DNA of 64,000 nucleotides from Escherichia coli DSM 30083 = JCM 1649 = ATCC 11775 (GTDB taxonomy: Bacteria > Pseudomonadota > Gammaproteobacteria > Enterobacterales > Enterobacteriaceae). Each line of letters begins with the position of its first letter. Positions within the stretch are counted from its first letter, which is position 1. A model generated the notes under the pieces. The model was given only the letters and a program-made list of their open reading frames with translations. It was not told the origin of the DNA and did not search any database. Location: assembly GCF_003697165.2 (NCBI RefSeq), contig NZ_CP033092.2, positions 4,216,001 through 4,280,000 of the forward strand, in the 5' to 3' direction. Made by a program: the position numbers and the translations under genes. Shown one piece after another: positions 54,170 through 64,000 of the stretch.

Positions 54170-55174
54170 TTAACGCGTTGCGGAAGTCGGCGTCTTCATG
54201 TAGCGGAAGAAATCGCTGTCCGGGCTCATGACCATCACGTCCTGATTGCCAGAGAAGCTGTTCTCATAAGCACGCAGGCTACGGATGAATGCGTAGAAGT
54301 CCGGATCTTTACTGAATGCATCAGCAAACAGTTTGGCTGCTTCTGCATCGCCTTCACCACGCATGATGCGGCCCTGACGCTCAGCTTCTGCCAGCGTTCT
54401 GGTCACTTCATAGTCGGCAGTTGCACGCAGTTTTTCCGCTTCTTCCTGACCTTGTGAACGGTGACGACGCGCTACCGCTTCACGCTCGGCGCGCATACGG
54501 TTGTAGATCGCTTCAGACACTTCGGTCGGCAGGTTGATCTGCTTAATTCGCACATCGACAACTTCAATACCCAGCGCCGCCATACTGTTCGGATTGATGA
54601 CCGGAACTTTGCCCTTCGTCTCAGCCGTTACGCGCTCTGCCGCTTCGGCAATGGCGTTATCTGCTGCAGGGGTAGTAACTTCATCTTCTGTACCCGCAGA
54701 ACCGGAGTTCAGCGCGTCACGTACTTCGAGGGTCAGACGACCACGAGAATCGGTGACGATGTCTTTCACGTCCAGGCGACCAATTTCAGAACGCAGACGG
54801 TCAGAGAACTTACGTTTCAACAGCACTTCCGCTTGCGAAATGTCGCCACCACCCGTTGCCAGATAGTAACGGCTGAAATCGCTGATGCGCCATTTGATGT
54901 AAGAGTCGACGATCAGGTCTTTCTTCTCTTTGGTCACAAAGCGGTCGGCCTGGTTGTCCATGGTCTGAATACGTGCGTCGAGCATTTTCACCGTTTCAAT
55001 GAACGGTATCTTGAAATGCAGACCCGGCTCATAAACCAGAGGTTTGTTGTCATCGTCACGCAGTACCTTACCAAAACGCAGCGTAATACCGCGCTCACCT
55101 TCTTTGACGACAAAGACAGACATGTAAAGCACTACCAGCACGATGATGATAATCGCGATAACTGACTTACGCAT
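54170..55174 (-). CDS. hflC: HflC, FtsH protease modulator (SPFH family)
   Basis: 334 residues. One N-terminal membrane helix (about 4-20) with the rest in the periplasm, then an SPFH/band-7 domain and a coiled coil. HflC alternates with HflK in a large dome-shaped cage that encloses FtsH hexamers and limits their access to membrane substrates. Two bases separate its start from the hflK stop. Confidence 0.97.
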   Translation of the reverse strand: MRKSVIAIIIIVLVVLYMSVFVVKEGERGITLRFGKVLRDDDNKPLVYEPGLHFKIPFIETVKMLDARIQTMDNQADRFVTKEKKDLIVDSYIKWRISDFSRYYLATGGGDISQAEVLLKRKFSDRLRSEIGRLDVKDIVTDSRGRLTLEVRDALNSGSAGTEDEVTTPAADNAIAEAAERVTAETKGKVPVINPNSMAALGIEVVDVRIKQINLPTEVSEAIYNRMRAEREAVARRHRSQGQEEAEKLRATADYEVTRTLAEAERQGRIMRGEGDAEAAKLFADAFSKDPDFYAFIRSLRAYENSFSGNQDVMVMSPDSDFFRYMKTPTSATR

Positions 55175-55176
55175 CG

Positions 55177-56436
55177 TTATTCCCCCTGACGCTGGTAGTC
55201 GTTACGCTGCGCGTTGGCGCGGCGTTGGTCCATAATATCGCCCTGACTGGTGGACGACGTGTTGCTTGCTCCACTGGTTGTGGAGGAAGAGGCTGGCGGC
55301 AGACGCAGCAGATTGCTGGCACCGTTATCGCTCTTCGCCGCAGGGGCGTTACCACTTTTCAGCATCTGGTCTAACGGCAGAACCATCAGGTTTCCACCTT
55401 TATCGTTAACCAGCACTTTGCGGGTGTTGCCCAACACTTTTTCCATCGTCTCGATATACAGACGCTCGCGAGTAATTTCCGGCGCGGCTTTATATTCCGG
55501 CAGAAGTTTAGCAAAGCGCGCCACTTCACCCTGAGCTTCCAGGATGGTCTGGGCCTTGTACGCACGCGCCTCTTCGAGGATACGTTGCGCCTGACCGTTC
55601 GCACGCGGCTGAACTTCGTTGGTATACGCTTCTGCTTCACGAATGTATTGCTGTTCGTTTTCACGCGCGGCAATCGCATCGTCAAACGCCGCTTTTACTT
55701 CTTCCGGCGGACGAGCAGCCTGGAAGTTGACGTCCAGCAGAGTGATGCCCATGTCATACGGACGAATCGTCTCTTCCAGTTCGCGCTGAGTATCGCTACG
55801 AATCACGGTACGACCTTCCGTCAGAATGCGGTCCATGGTGTATTTACCGATAACCCCGCGCAGGGCGCTGTCGGTAGCCTGACGCAGACTGTCATCCGGG
55901 CTGGTCACGCTATACAGATATTTTTCCGGATCGGTGACGCGGTACTGCACGTTCATCTCAACGCGCACTACGTTCTCGTCCGACGTCAGCATCACACCAG
56001 AAGCTGCCAGTTCACGCACGGCTTCCACGTTCACCGGTTTGACTTCGTCGATAAACGTCGGTTTCCAGTTCAGACCCGGCTCAACCAGATGGCTGAATTT
56101 ACCAAAGCGTGTTACCACGCCGCGTTCGGCTTCTTTAATGGTATAGAAACCACTGGCCGCCCAGATAATGACAATCGCTGCCGCTGCGATGGTAACGACG
56201 CGACCGCCAAGCTGCGGGCGCGGGCCTTGCGATGAACTGCCACCGCCAGATCCGGTGCCTTTACCGCCGCCCAGACCACCGAGCTTTTTGCTCAGTTTGC
56301 GGAAGATATCATCTAAATCAGGTGGCCCTTGATCGCGACCGCCTTTGTTTCCATTTCCCTCAGAGTTGCCGCCAGGTTTGCTGCTTCCCCACGGGTCGCG
56401 GTCTTGTCCGTTATTACCGGGCTGATTCCACGCCAT
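55177..56436 (-). CDS. hflK: HflK, FtsH protease modulator (SPFH family)
   Basis: 419 residues. A Gly/Asn-rich cytoplasmic N terminus (about 1-75), one membrane helix (about 80-98), an SPFH domain, a coiled coil and a Ser-rich tail. Partner of HflC in the FtsH cage. It follows hflX by 85 bases and is tightly linked to hflC. Confidence 0.97.
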   Translation of the reverse strand: MAWNQPGNNGQDRDPWGSSKPGGNSEGNGNKGGRDQGPPDLDDIFRKLSKKLGGLGGGKGTGSGGGSSSQGPRPQLGGRVVTIAAAAIVIIWAASGFYTIKEAERGVVTRFGKFSHLVEPGLNWKPTFIDEVKPVNVEAVRELAASGVMLTSDENVVRVEMNVQYRVTDPEKYLYSVTSPDDSLRQATDSALRGVIGKYTMDRILTEGRTVIRSDTQRELEETIRPYDMGITLLDVNFQAARPPEEVKAAFDDAIAARENEQQYIREAEAYTNEVQPRANGQAQRILEEARAYKAQTILEAQGEVARFAKLLPEYKAAPEITRERLYIETMEKVLGNTRKVLVNDKGGNLMVLPLDQMLKSGNAPAAKSDNGASNLLRLPPASSSTTSGASNTSSTSQGDIMDQRRANAQRNDYQRQGE

Positions 56437-56521
56437 GTTTGTGCTCCATATTTGTTATGCGGTGATCCCTGTTGTCTTTCGACGCCAGAGGATATGACTC
56501 CACGCTTCAGACGCTACGCCG

Positions 56522-57802
56522 TTAGATCAGGTAATCGATCAACGCCGGTTCTTGTTTGCAGAGGCGACGCCAGTCAACGATCGGCATACGAACTTGCAGA
56601 CTTACGCTGCCGTCCTCCTCCATCCACTCTTTTTCTATTGCCTGAAGCTGATAAAAACGACTTCTCAGGCGCCCTTCCTGCGGCGGCAGACGCAATGTAT
56701 GCTGCGCCACCTCGCCGGAAAGACGCTCCGTCAAAGCCTGAAAAAGCTGTGGTATCCCCGCTCCGGTCTGCGCAGAAAGCCAGACACGGATCGGTTTGTT
56801 CTCTTCATCTCTGTCAATACGCGGTTCGAAATCGTCCAGCATATCGATCTTGTTCATCACCAGCAGGGTTGGGATCTCGTGAGCATCAATCTCTTCAAGA
56901 ACCGTATTCACCGCTTCGATGTTTTCTTGTACACGCACATCCGCCGCGTCAATGACGTGCAGCAGCAATGTGGCTTGCCGCGTCTCTTGTAACGTGGCTT
57001 TAAATGCCGCCACCAGATCGTGCGGCAGGTGGCGAATAAACCCTACGGTATCTGCCAACACGGTTTCACCGACATCCGCAACGTCAATACGCCGCAACGT
57101 CGGGTCGAGGGTGGCAAACAACTGGTCTGCCGCGTAGACCCGCGCTTCGGTGATGCGATTGAAAAGAGTAGATTTACCGGCGTTGGTATATCCCACCAGC
57201 GAAACAGTAGGAACGTCGGCTTTGATACGCGATTGCCGCCCCTGCTCACGCTGCTTTTCAACTCTTTCCAGGCGCGACTGTATCTGCACGATGCGATTAC
57301 GCAACAAACGACGGTCGGTTTCGAGCTGGGTTTCACCCGGACCACGCAAACCAATCCCGCCTTTCTGTCTTTCAAGGTGGGTCCAGCCACGCACCAGGCG
57401 CGTAGCCAGATGGCGCAACTGCGCCAACTCAACCTGCAACTTACCCTCATGGGTACGCGCACGTTGGGCGAAAATATCTAAAATAAGGCCGGTGCGGTCG
57501 ATGACACGACACTCGCACAAACGCTCCAGGTTACGCTCCTGCGCCGGGCTCAGGGCATGGTCAAAAAGAACGACCGAAGCTCCTGTCGCTTTTACGGCTT
57601 CCGCAATTTCAACTGCTTTACCTTCACCTACAAAATACTTTGGGTGCGGCGCTTTACGGCTACCGGTAATCACCTGCAATGCTTCGACACCGGCGGAAGA
57701 GACCAGAGATTCAAACTCCTGGAGGTCTTCCATATCTTTGTCTTGCGTAAAATAGATGTGTACCAGTACCGCCTGCTCACCAGCATCATAACGGTCAAAC
57801 AA
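56522..57802 (-). CDS. hflX: HflX, ribosome-splitting GTPase
   Basis: 426 residues beginning at a TTG codon (complement 57800-57802), the E. coli start. An N-terminal HflX domain, a coiled linker and an Obg-type G domain with GYTNAGKSTLF near residue 204. HflX binds 50S and 70S ribosomes and splits stalled ribosomes after heat shock. The TTG start and a terminator-like hairpin after hfq both lower its expression relative to Hfq. Confidence 0.97.
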   Translation of the reverse strand: MFDRYDAGEQAVLVHIYFTQDKDMEDLQEFESLVSSAGVEALQVITGSRKAPHPKYFVGEGKAVEIAEAVKATGASVVLFDHALSPAQERNLERLCECRVIDRTGLILDIFAQRARTHEGKLQVELAQLRHLATRLVRGWTHLERQKGGIGLRGPGETQLETDRRLLRNRIVQIQSRLERVEKQREQGRQSRIKADVPTVSLVGYTNAGKSTLFNRITEARVYAADQLFATLDPTLRRIDVADVGETVLADTVGFIRHLPHDLVAAFKATLQETRQATLLLHVIDAADVRVQENIEAVNTVLEEIDAHEIPTLLVMNKIDMLDDFEPRIDRDEENKPIRVWLSAQTGAGIPQLFQALTERLSGEVAQHTLRLPPQEGRLRSRFYQLQAIEKEWMEEDGSVSLQVRMPIVDWRRLCKQEPALIDYLI

Positions 57803-57857
57803 GCGTATAACCCTCTAAATAGATCAGCGGGGAACGCAGGATCGCTGGCTCCCCGTG

Positions 57858-58198
<341 letters not shown>

Positions 58199-58271
58199 TT
58201 ATATGCTTATTTGTACTTTGAACCTTTCGATTCTGAAAAAATTGCGCACGATACGTCTCAATTGTACACAT

Positions 58272-59222
58272 TCAGCCTGCGATAGCACCAACAACCTGTA
58301 ATACTTCGTCACGCGCCTGTTCTGGTTTTTCACTGTCAAGCCAGTGAACCCCTTCCCAACCACGCAGCCAGGTTATCTGCCGCTTCGCCAACTGTCTCGT
58401 GGCGCAAACACCTCGATAAACCATTTCATCGTATGAGATTTCGCCTTCAAGGTAAGACCACATCTGGCGATAACCCACGCAACGAATGGAAGGCAAATCC
58501 GTATGCAAATCTCCTCGGGCAAAAAGCGCCCGGACTTCTGCTTCAAAACCTGAAGCCAACATCTGATGAAAACGCTGCTCAATTCGTTGATGGAGCAGTT
58601 CACGGCTCGCCGGGGCGATGGCGAACTGATGCACCTGATACGGTAGAGCGTCTCCTGACGTTTGCGTCAGTTCCGTTAAAGTTTTACCCGAAATGAAAAA
58701 AACTTCCAGTGCCCGGGAAAGCCTTTGTGGATCATTTGGATGAATCCTTGCTGCCGCAACCGGATCTACCTCCTGAAGTTGACGATGCAATGACTCCCAA
58801 CCTTGCTCTGCCGCCTGTTGCTCAATTCTGGCCCGTACTTCCGGGTCTGCCGACGGTAGCGGCGACAACCCTTCCAGCAATGCCTTGAAATACAACATCG
58901 TACCGCCCACTAATAGTGGGATCCGCCCCGCCGCGGTGATATCGGCCATTTCCGCCAGCGCATCGCGGCGAAAATCAGCAGCCGAGTAAGCCTGCGACGG
59001 ATCGCGAATATTCAGCAATCGGTGCGGCGCGGCGAGTAACTCTTCAGCGTTCGGCTTCGCCGTCCCGATATCCATCCCTTTGTAAATAAGGGCAGAATCA
59101 ACGCTTATCAACTCTACTGGTAAAATTTTACGCAGCTCAATGGCTAACGCTGTTTTACCGGAGGCCGTCGGCCCCATCAAAAAAATCGCCTTAGGCAGGC
59201 TCGCCTTACTGATATCACTCAT
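58272..59222 (-). CDS. miaA: MiaA, tRNA dimethylallyltransferase
   Basis: 316 residues with a P-loop GPTASGKTA at about 17-25 and the DSALIYKGMDIGTAKP substrate motif following. It transfers a dimethylallyl group to A37 of tRNAs reading codons that begin with U, the first step of ms2i6A. Its start overlaps the mutL stop by 8 bases. Confidence 0.98.
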   Translation of the reverse strand: MSDISKASLPKAIFLMGPTASGKTALAIELRKILPVELISVDSALIYKGMDIGTAKPNAEELLAAPHRLLNIRDPSQAYSAADFRRDALAEMADITAAGRIPLLVGGTMLYFKALLEGLSPLPSADPEVRARIEQQAAEQGWESLHRQLQEVDPVAAARIHPNDPQRLSRALEVFFISGKTLTELTQTSGDALPYQVHQFAIAPASRELLHQRIEQRFHQMLASGFEAEVRALFARGDLHTDLPSIRCVGYRQMWSYLEGEISYDEMVYRGVCATRQLAKRQITWLRGWEGVHWLDSEKPEQARDEVLQVVGAIAG

Positions 59223-61062
59223 CTTTCAGGGCTTTTATCGCCGGATGTAAATCAACAGATTGTAACAGACCACCCGGCGGCGTTTTCACAAGTTGCGGAC
59301 ATAACCGTTCCACGTCCGCCAGCAGGGTTATGGCCTGTGCCATTGACCACTGCGCATGTTCGCTCATCAGATTTCGTGCAATCCACTGCGCAATATTGCC
59401 AGGTTCGAATACGGACTGCTTCGCCAGGTAGCCTATCAGTTCAGGAATCAAGATTTGTAAATTTTGTTGGCGTAAGGGTAAAGGCACGGCCCTGATGGTC
59501 ACATGCTGCGCATCGGACTGGAAATCAATACCCAGTTCCGCCAAGGCAGACTGCGCTTTTTCTAATGCCGATTTTTCTTCGCCAGAAACTTTTAGCCGCA
59601 ACGGAATAAGCAGCGGTTGGGCGCAAACTGGCACTTCACCCGGCGTCAATTGTGCCTGACGCAGCCAACGTTCTGCCACTGGCAAGGATAAAAGTGAAAT
59701 GTTGCCATCGCGCTCAAGCAACGCACAGTCGGAATGGACGATAGTCAGTACCCGACCAAAACTCTGACTGTTCGCCGCAAGTGCAGGTTCCTGCGGTTCT
59801 GGCGCTTTTGGTTTTTGCATCGGAGCGGGCGTTTGCAAAAGCTGGCGATACACTTCACCTTGCTGTTTCTGGTAACCAGGCTGCGCATTCGGCCAGGAGG
59901 CAGCCGGACGACTGCCTGAGGCGGGCGCAGGAGAGTAGCGCGGAGCTACCGGCTCACGAACTGCCGGTTCAGCAAAGTGATTGCGCCCAGCCGCCACGCG
60001 ATTTTCCGGAATGGCACGCGGTGCAGGTTGTGGTTCATCGTCCAGCGGTAGCGGCGTTTCCAGTTGCTGTTGTAGCACGCTCAGCACGCCCTGATAGATA
60101 AAGTCATGCACCAGACGCGACTGATGGAAACGCACTTCGTGTTTGGCAGGGTGCACGTTGACGTCCACCTGATGCGGGTCGATCTCCAGATACAACACAA
60201 ATGCCGGTTGCTGATCGGCCCCCAGTTTGTCTTCGCAGGCCTGGCGGATCGCGTGATTGATCAGGCGATCGCGCATCATGCGACCGTTCACGTAGCAATA
60301 CTGAATTTCTGCCAGTGCGGGCGTAGTGTGATTTGGATCGGCCACCCAGCCGCGCAGCGTGAGATCGCCGTGTTGCCATTCAATCGCCAGCGCTTGTTCG
60401 AGAAAAGCGGTGCCGCAAATCGCGCCTAAACGCCGTTCTTTTTGCCCGCCTTCCGGCACTGCACGATACTGGCGTACGATTTTGCCGTTATGCGACAGAC
60501 TGATAGTGACGTCGAAACGCGCCAGCGCAATGCGGCGGATGATTTCATCGATATGGTTAAATTCGGTTTTCTCGGTGCGCAGGAATTTGCGCCGCGCCGG
60601 GGTGTTGTAGAACAGGTCCAGCACCTCCAGCGTCGTTCCCACCGGATGCGCCGCCGGTTTAACCGTCACGTCCATATCGCGCCCTTCGGCATAGGCCTGC
60701 CAGGCTTCCTGCTGTTCTGCGGTGCGTGAAGTGAGCGTCAGGCGGGAAACCGAACTGATACTCGCCAGCGCCTCACCGCGAAAGCCCAGACTGATAATGG
60801 CTTCGAGATCGTCCAGAGAGGCGATTTTACTGGTGGCATGACGCGCCAGCGCCAGCGCCAGCTCGTCTTTTTTGATACCGCAGCCGTTATCACGAATGCG
60901 AATAAGTTTCGCCCCACCGCGTTCGATATCAATATCGATACGCGTCGCACCTGCATCGAGGCTGTTTTCCACCAGTTCTTTGACTACCGACGCAGGTCGC
61001 TCGACCACCTCACCTGCGGCAATCTGGTTCGCCAGTTGTGGCGGTAAGACCTGAATTGGCAT
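59215..61062 (-). CDS. mutL: MutL, DNA mismatch repair protein
   Basis: 615 residues from the ATG complementary to 61060-61062; a TTG one codon upstream is the alternative. A GHKL ATPase domain with ENSLDAGA, DNGCGI and GFRGEAL in the first 100 residues, a Pro-rich linker (about 330-430) and a C-terminal dimerisation domain lacking the endonuclease motif, as expected where MutH is present. MutL couples MutS mismatch recognition to MutH and UvrD. The ATP-site motifs look intact, so no mutator phenotype is suggested. Confidence 0.98.
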   Translation of the reverse strand: MPIQVLPPQLANQIAAGEVVERPASVVKELVENSLDAGATRIDIDIERGGAKLIRIRDNGCGIKKDELALALARHATSKIASLDDLEAIISLGFRGEALASISSVSRLTLTSRTAEQQEAWQAYAEGRDMDVTVKPAAHPVGTTLEVLDLFYNTPARRKFLRTEKTEFNHIDEIIRRIALARFDVTISLSHNGKIVRQYRAVPEGGQKERRLGAICGTAFLEQALAIEWQHGDLTLRGWVADPNHTTPALAEIQYCYVNGRMMRDRLINHAIRQACEDKLGADQQPAFVLYLEIDPHQVDVNVHPAKHEVRFHQSRLVHDFIYQGVLSVLQQQLETPLPLDDEPQPAPRAIPENRVAAGRNHFAEPAVREPVAPRYSPAPASGSRPAASWPNAQPGYQKQQGEVYRQLLQTPAPMQKPKAPEPQEPALAANSQSFGRVLTIVHSDCALLERDGNISLLSLPVAERWLRQAQLTPGEVPVCAQPLLIPLRLKVSGEEKSALEKAQSALAELGIDFQSDAQHVTIRAVPLPLRQQNLQILIPELIGYLAKQSVFEPGNIAQWIARNLMSEHAQWSMAQAITLLADVERLCPQLVKTPPGGLLQSVDLHPAIKALKDE

Positions 61063-61071
61063 CAATCGTCC

Positions 61072-62409
61072 TTAGTTTGGCAGCGTGCGATCTGGCGTCG
61101 TCACCGTACTGGCCGTTTGTGCCGTTGCACCCTGCGGCGCAGATTGCATCGGATGCGCAAGGAAGTAATTGCGCAGGCCTTTGTAAATGGCTTCTGCCAG
61201 CTGTTGTTGGTAATCGTCGCTCGCCAGCAAACGTTCTTCGCTGTTGTTACTGATAAAACCGGTTTCGACCAGTACTGACGGAATATCCGGCGAACGCAGA
61301 ACGCCGAGACTCGCGTGTTCTGGTCGGCGTTTATGTATTTCGCCAATGCGTTGCAACTGACTGATCATACTGGTCGCTACATCATACCCTACCCGCTGGG
61401 AATGACCGAACTGTAAATCCAGCACCGCCTGGCTTAAATAGGGGTCAGACTGACTGTTCGCCAGCACATCACCCGCCCCGCCCAGCAGCTCCGACTGCTT
61501 CTCATGCTGTTCCAGCCAGCTTGCCATTTCGCTGTTGGCGCGACGGTTTGAGAGCACCCATACAGAGGCACCGGTGGCACTACGGTTTGGTGCGGCATCG
61601 GCATGAATCGATACAAGGAAATTGGCGTTTTGCTTACGTGCCACATCACTGCGCCCCATCACCGAGATAAAGTAATCCCCGTCACGGGTTAAAACGCCTT
61701 TAAACATCGGATCGTTATTGAGCAAAGTACGCAATTTACGCGCGATGGCGATGGTGACATTTTTCTCCCGCGTACCACCGGGGCCGATAGCGCCAGGATC
61801 CTGACCGCCGTGTCCGGCATCAATAGCGATGATAATTTTATCGCCTGTGTTAGCCGTCGCGCGCGCTGCCGGACGCGTTACCGTATTACTGCTGATAACA
61901 CCCGTAGTGCGGTTACTTTCCGTTTTAAACGGATTGCGCGCCGGTTCGCTGACGCGCGGTGCGACAACCGCAGGCGTTTCAACGCGTTTCGCAACCACAG
62001 GCGGCGGAGGAGGCGGTGGCGGCACATCGGCGTTAATCGTAAAGACGACAGTGTAATTGCTGCCATTCTGCCGCTTCACCGCTTCGGTTTTACCATTTTC
62101 GGTAAGATCGACCACCAGCCGTAGCGTTTGTGCATCTTTAGGCGTTCCAGAGCGAATCGCCTTCACCAGATTATTGCCGCTGAACAACAACGGCAGTCCC
62201 TGAATCACGCCCGTTTGTTTGATATCGAGCGCCACGGTGCGTTTGCTTTGATGGCTAAACGCATAATCAGGATCGCCAATAAAACTCAACGTTATCCGCG
62301 CCTGTTGGTTGCCGTTAGAAACCTGAATATCAGAGAGCGTCGCGGCACCCACCTGCGCGCACAGCAGCAGCAACGTCGCTACCAACCAATTTCTGATGCG
62401 ATACATCAT
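61072..62409 (-). CDS. amiB: AmiB, N-acetylmuramoyl-L-alanine amidase
   Basis: 445 residues from the ATG complementary to 62407-62409. Signal peptide of about 22 residues, an AMIN domain (about 25-125) for septal targeting, a run of eight prolines, and a C-terminal zinc amidase_3 domain with DAGHGGQDPGA and late HADAA and VETGFISN segments. Activated by EnvC at the septum, it cleaves peptide stems from glycan strands during daughter-cell separation. It lies 9 bases before mutL. Confidence 0.98.
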   Translation of the reverse strand: MMYRIRNWLVATLLLLCAQVGAATLSDIQVSNGNQQARITLSFIGDPDYAFSHQSKRTVALDIKQTGVIQGLPLLFSGNNLVKAIRSGTPKDAQTLRLVVDLTENGKTEAVKRQNGSNYTVVFTINADVPPPPPPPPVVAKRVETPAVVAPRVSEPARNPFKTESNRTTGVISSNTVTRPAARATANTGDKIIIAIDAGHGGQDPGAIGPGGTREKNVTIAIARKLRTLLNNDPMFKGVLTRDGDYFISVMGRSDVARKQNANFLVSIHADAAPNRSATGASVWVLSNRRANSEMASWLEQHEKQSELLGGAGDVLANSQSDPYLSQAVLDLQFGHSQRVGYDVATSMISQLQRIGEIHKRRPEHASLGVLRSPDIPSVLVETGFISNNSEERLLASDDYQQQLAEAIYKGLRNYFLAHPMQSAPQGATAQTASTVTTPDRTLPN

Positions 62410-62427
62410 CCCGCCACCTTTCAAAGG

Positions 62428-62889
62428 TTAACCGGCTAAACGCGCCAGCAACAATTCACCCGCAGAGGAAACCGCACTCACGCGCGCCTCACGGCCTTGT
62501 GCCTGATAATCAATGTGTATTTCGACATCCGGGTCAGGAAGAACACCTGTACCTTGTTGTGGCCACTCCACCAGGCAGATGGCATCGTTGGCAAAATAAT
62601 CGCGGATCCCCATAAACTCCAGCTCCTCGGGATCGGCAAGGCGGTACAAATCAAAGTGATAAACCATTAAATTGTCGAGCATATAGGGTTCGACCAGCGT
62701 ATAAGTGGGGCTTTTGACATTACCCTGATGACCCAGAGCCTGTAAAAAGCCCCGGCTAAAGGTGGTTTTACCTGCACCTAAATCGCCATACAGATAGATT
62801 ACGGTTGCGCCATCGCAGGCTTTCGCTACCCGCTCGCCCAGGTCTAATGTTGCCTGCTCATCAGGGAGCGGAATTACTCGATTCATCAT
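62428..62889 (-). CDS. tsaE: TsaE, tRNA N6-threonylcarbamoyladenosine (t6A) synthesis ATPase
   Basis: 153 residues with the Walker A motif GDLGAGKTTFSRG at about 35-47. TsaE binds TsaB-TsaD and, by ATP hydrolysis, resets the complex that adds threonylcarbamoyl to A37 of ANN-reading tRNAs; it is essential in E. coli. Its first 29 bases overlap the end of nnr, and amiB follows after 18 bases. Confidence 0.98.
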   Translation of the reverse strand: MMNRVIPLPDEQATLDLGERVAKACDGATVIYLYGDLGAGKTTFSRGFLQALGHQGNVKSPTYTLVEPYMLDNLMVYHFDLYRLADPEELEFMGIRDYFANDAICLVEWPQQGTGVLPDPDVEIHIDYQAQGREARVSAVSSAGELLLARLAG

Positions 62890-64000
62890 GGTTTTTATCA
62901 GTCACTTCCGGGTTAACAATACGCTGTAGCGTGGAAAAGAGATCGGTTGCCAGCATCCCGCGCGTTCCAAAACGCGCCGCCAGTACGTCAGCTGCCGCAC
63001 CGTGCGCGACACAGCCCGCACAGGCTGCATCATAAGGGCTCATTTTTTGCCCAAGCAATGCGCCAATAATACCAGAGAGCACATCGCCCATGCCGCCGCT
63101 CGCCATGCCTGCATTTCCGGCATCAATAATGCCTAAAGCGTCAGGATGGGCGGCGACCACGGTTCCGGCACCTTTCAGCACCGCTACGCCGCCATAACGT
63201 TGTACCAGACGTTGGGTGCAATGTAAGCGGTCACTTTCAATTTCAGCGACGGAACAGCCTAACAACCGTGCGGCCTCGCCAGGATGCGGCGTGATCACGC
63301 GATTGTGACGCTTATCGGGATTGATTGCCAGCAGGTTCAATGCATCGGCATCCCACAACATCGGTTTGCGAAAATTCTCAACTTTTTGCAGGGCTTTTTT
63401 CCCCCACTCTTGCTGGCCCAGACCGGGACCAATCACCACCACATCGGCCCATTCCAGGCTTTCGGTAAGAGAGTCCATAGTCAGTTCATGCACCATCAAT
63501 TCCGGTCGTGCAGTCAGCAGCGGCGCAATGTTCTCACTGCGGGTCAGTACTCGGACTAAACCAGCACCAGCACGCAGCGCCGCTTCCCCCGTCATACGAA
63601 TAGCCCCCGCCGTGCCGTGATCGCCACCAATAATCACCAGCCGCCCGTGATCGCCTTTATGCGAAGTCGGGCGACGCGGTATCAGCCACTGAGAAAGTTG
63701 TTCTGCCGAAAACCGCTGAATTTTCGTCTCCTGACCTGCCAGCCAGCTATCCAGCCCCAGTGAGTCAAAATGCAGTTGTCCGGTAACATCCCGCGCTTTT
63801 CCAGTGAGCAAGCCTGGTTTCAGCGCAATAAAAGTGATGGTGTGATCGGCGTTGATTACCGCGCCTGGCGTAGCGCCGGTTTCAGCCAGAAGGCCGGAAG
63901 GGATATCAACCGCCACAATCGGCGCAGGGTGAGTATTAGCGTGGTCGATTAACTGGCTAATGGATTCGCGGGGCGCTTGCTGCAAGCCGGTGCCGAGCAG
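62861..64000 (-). CDS. nnr: Nnr, bifunctional NAD(P)HX epimerase/dehydratase (5' part outside the window)
   Basis: The window holds the C-terminal 379 codons of a protein of about 515 residues; the frame stays open to base 64000. The part seen contains the end of the YjeF_N epimerase domain and the whole ADP-dependent (S)-NAD(P)H-hydrate dehydratase domain, with GDHGRLVIIGG and the conserved GMASGGMGDVLSG motif that binds nucleotide. The enzyme repairs hydrated NADH and NADPH. First gene of the tsaE-amiB-mutL-miaA-hfq line and overlapping tsaE by 29 bases. Confidence 0.97.
   Translation of the reverse strand: MLGTGLQQAPRESISQLIDHANTHPAPIVAVDIPSGLLAETGATPGAVINADHTITFIALKPGLLTGKARDVTGQLHFDSLGLDSWLAGQETKIQRFSAEQLSQWLIPRRPTSHKGDHGRLVIIGGDHGTAGAIRMTGEAALRAGAGLVRVLTRSENIAPLLTARPELMVHELTMDSLTESLEWADVVVIGPGLGQQEWGKKALQKVENFRKPMLWDADALNLLAINPDKRHNRVITPHPGEAARLLGCSVAEIESDRLHCTQRLVQRYGGVAVLKGAGTVVAAHPDALGIIDAGNAGMASGGMGDVLSGIIGALLGQKMSPYDAACAGCVAHGAAADVLAARFGTRGMLATDLFSTLQRIVNPEVTDKNHDESSNSAP

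Overview
The window is enterobacterial chromosome. Almost every gene is an Escherichia coli gene in E. coli order, and the proteins read as nearly identical to the K-12 versions from memory. It runs from ytfR/ytfQ to nnr (the 4.39-4.45 Mb region of the K-12 map, inverted). It is not K-12 itself: the chpSB toxin-antitoxin pair expected between ytfP and ppa is missing, and a block of about 10 kb that K-12 lacks sits between ytfB and rplI.

Layout. 1-2141: galactofuranose uptake (ytfR, ytfQ) and ppa. 2521-10884: ytfP-tamB-tamA (outer-membrane/phospholipid transport), msrA, paeA (ytfL). 10946-18193: ytfK, ytfJ, cysQ, cpdB, ytfH/qorB, ytfF, ytfE. 18238-21436: cycA, fklB, ytfB. 21420-31604: accessory block with a TetR regulator, a six-gene divergent catabolic operon (SDR dehydrogenase, xylose-isomerase-like TIM barrel, crotonase, CoA-transferase, fumarate-reductase-type flavoprotein, ExuT-like transporter) and a HipA/HipB-type toxin-antitoxin pair. 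32006-33445: rpsF-priB-rpsR-rplI. 33773-42546: yjfY, the L-ascorbate regulon ulaABCDEF/ulaG/ulaR, yjfP, bsmA, yjfN. 42663-48429: aidB and the membrane-associated set yjfIJKLMC. 48556-53787: nsrR-rnr-rlmB and purA. 53891-64000: yjeT and the tsaE-amiB-mutL-miaA-hfq-hflX-hflK-hflC superoperon with the 5'-truncated nnr.

The gene products join into several circuits. NsrR (51859-52284) probably represses ytfE through a near-perfect NsrR palindrome at 17482-17504. UlaR controls the divergent ulaG and ulaABCDEF units. The rpsF leader carries a pseudoknot-capable structure of the kind bound by S6:S18. Candidate operators for GalR/GalS (ytfQ), PurR (purA), CRP and the local TetR protein (accessory operon) were read directly from the sequence.

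The part most likely to be undescribed is the accessory catabolic operon at 22280-29699. Its enzymes suggest import of an organic (perhaps alicyclic or sugar-derived) acid, oxidation, dehydration or isomerisation, CoA activation, enoyl hydration and an FAD-dependent enoate reduction or oxidation. The substrate cannot be read from the sequence. Gene names rest on my recognition of E. coli proteins, not on a database search.
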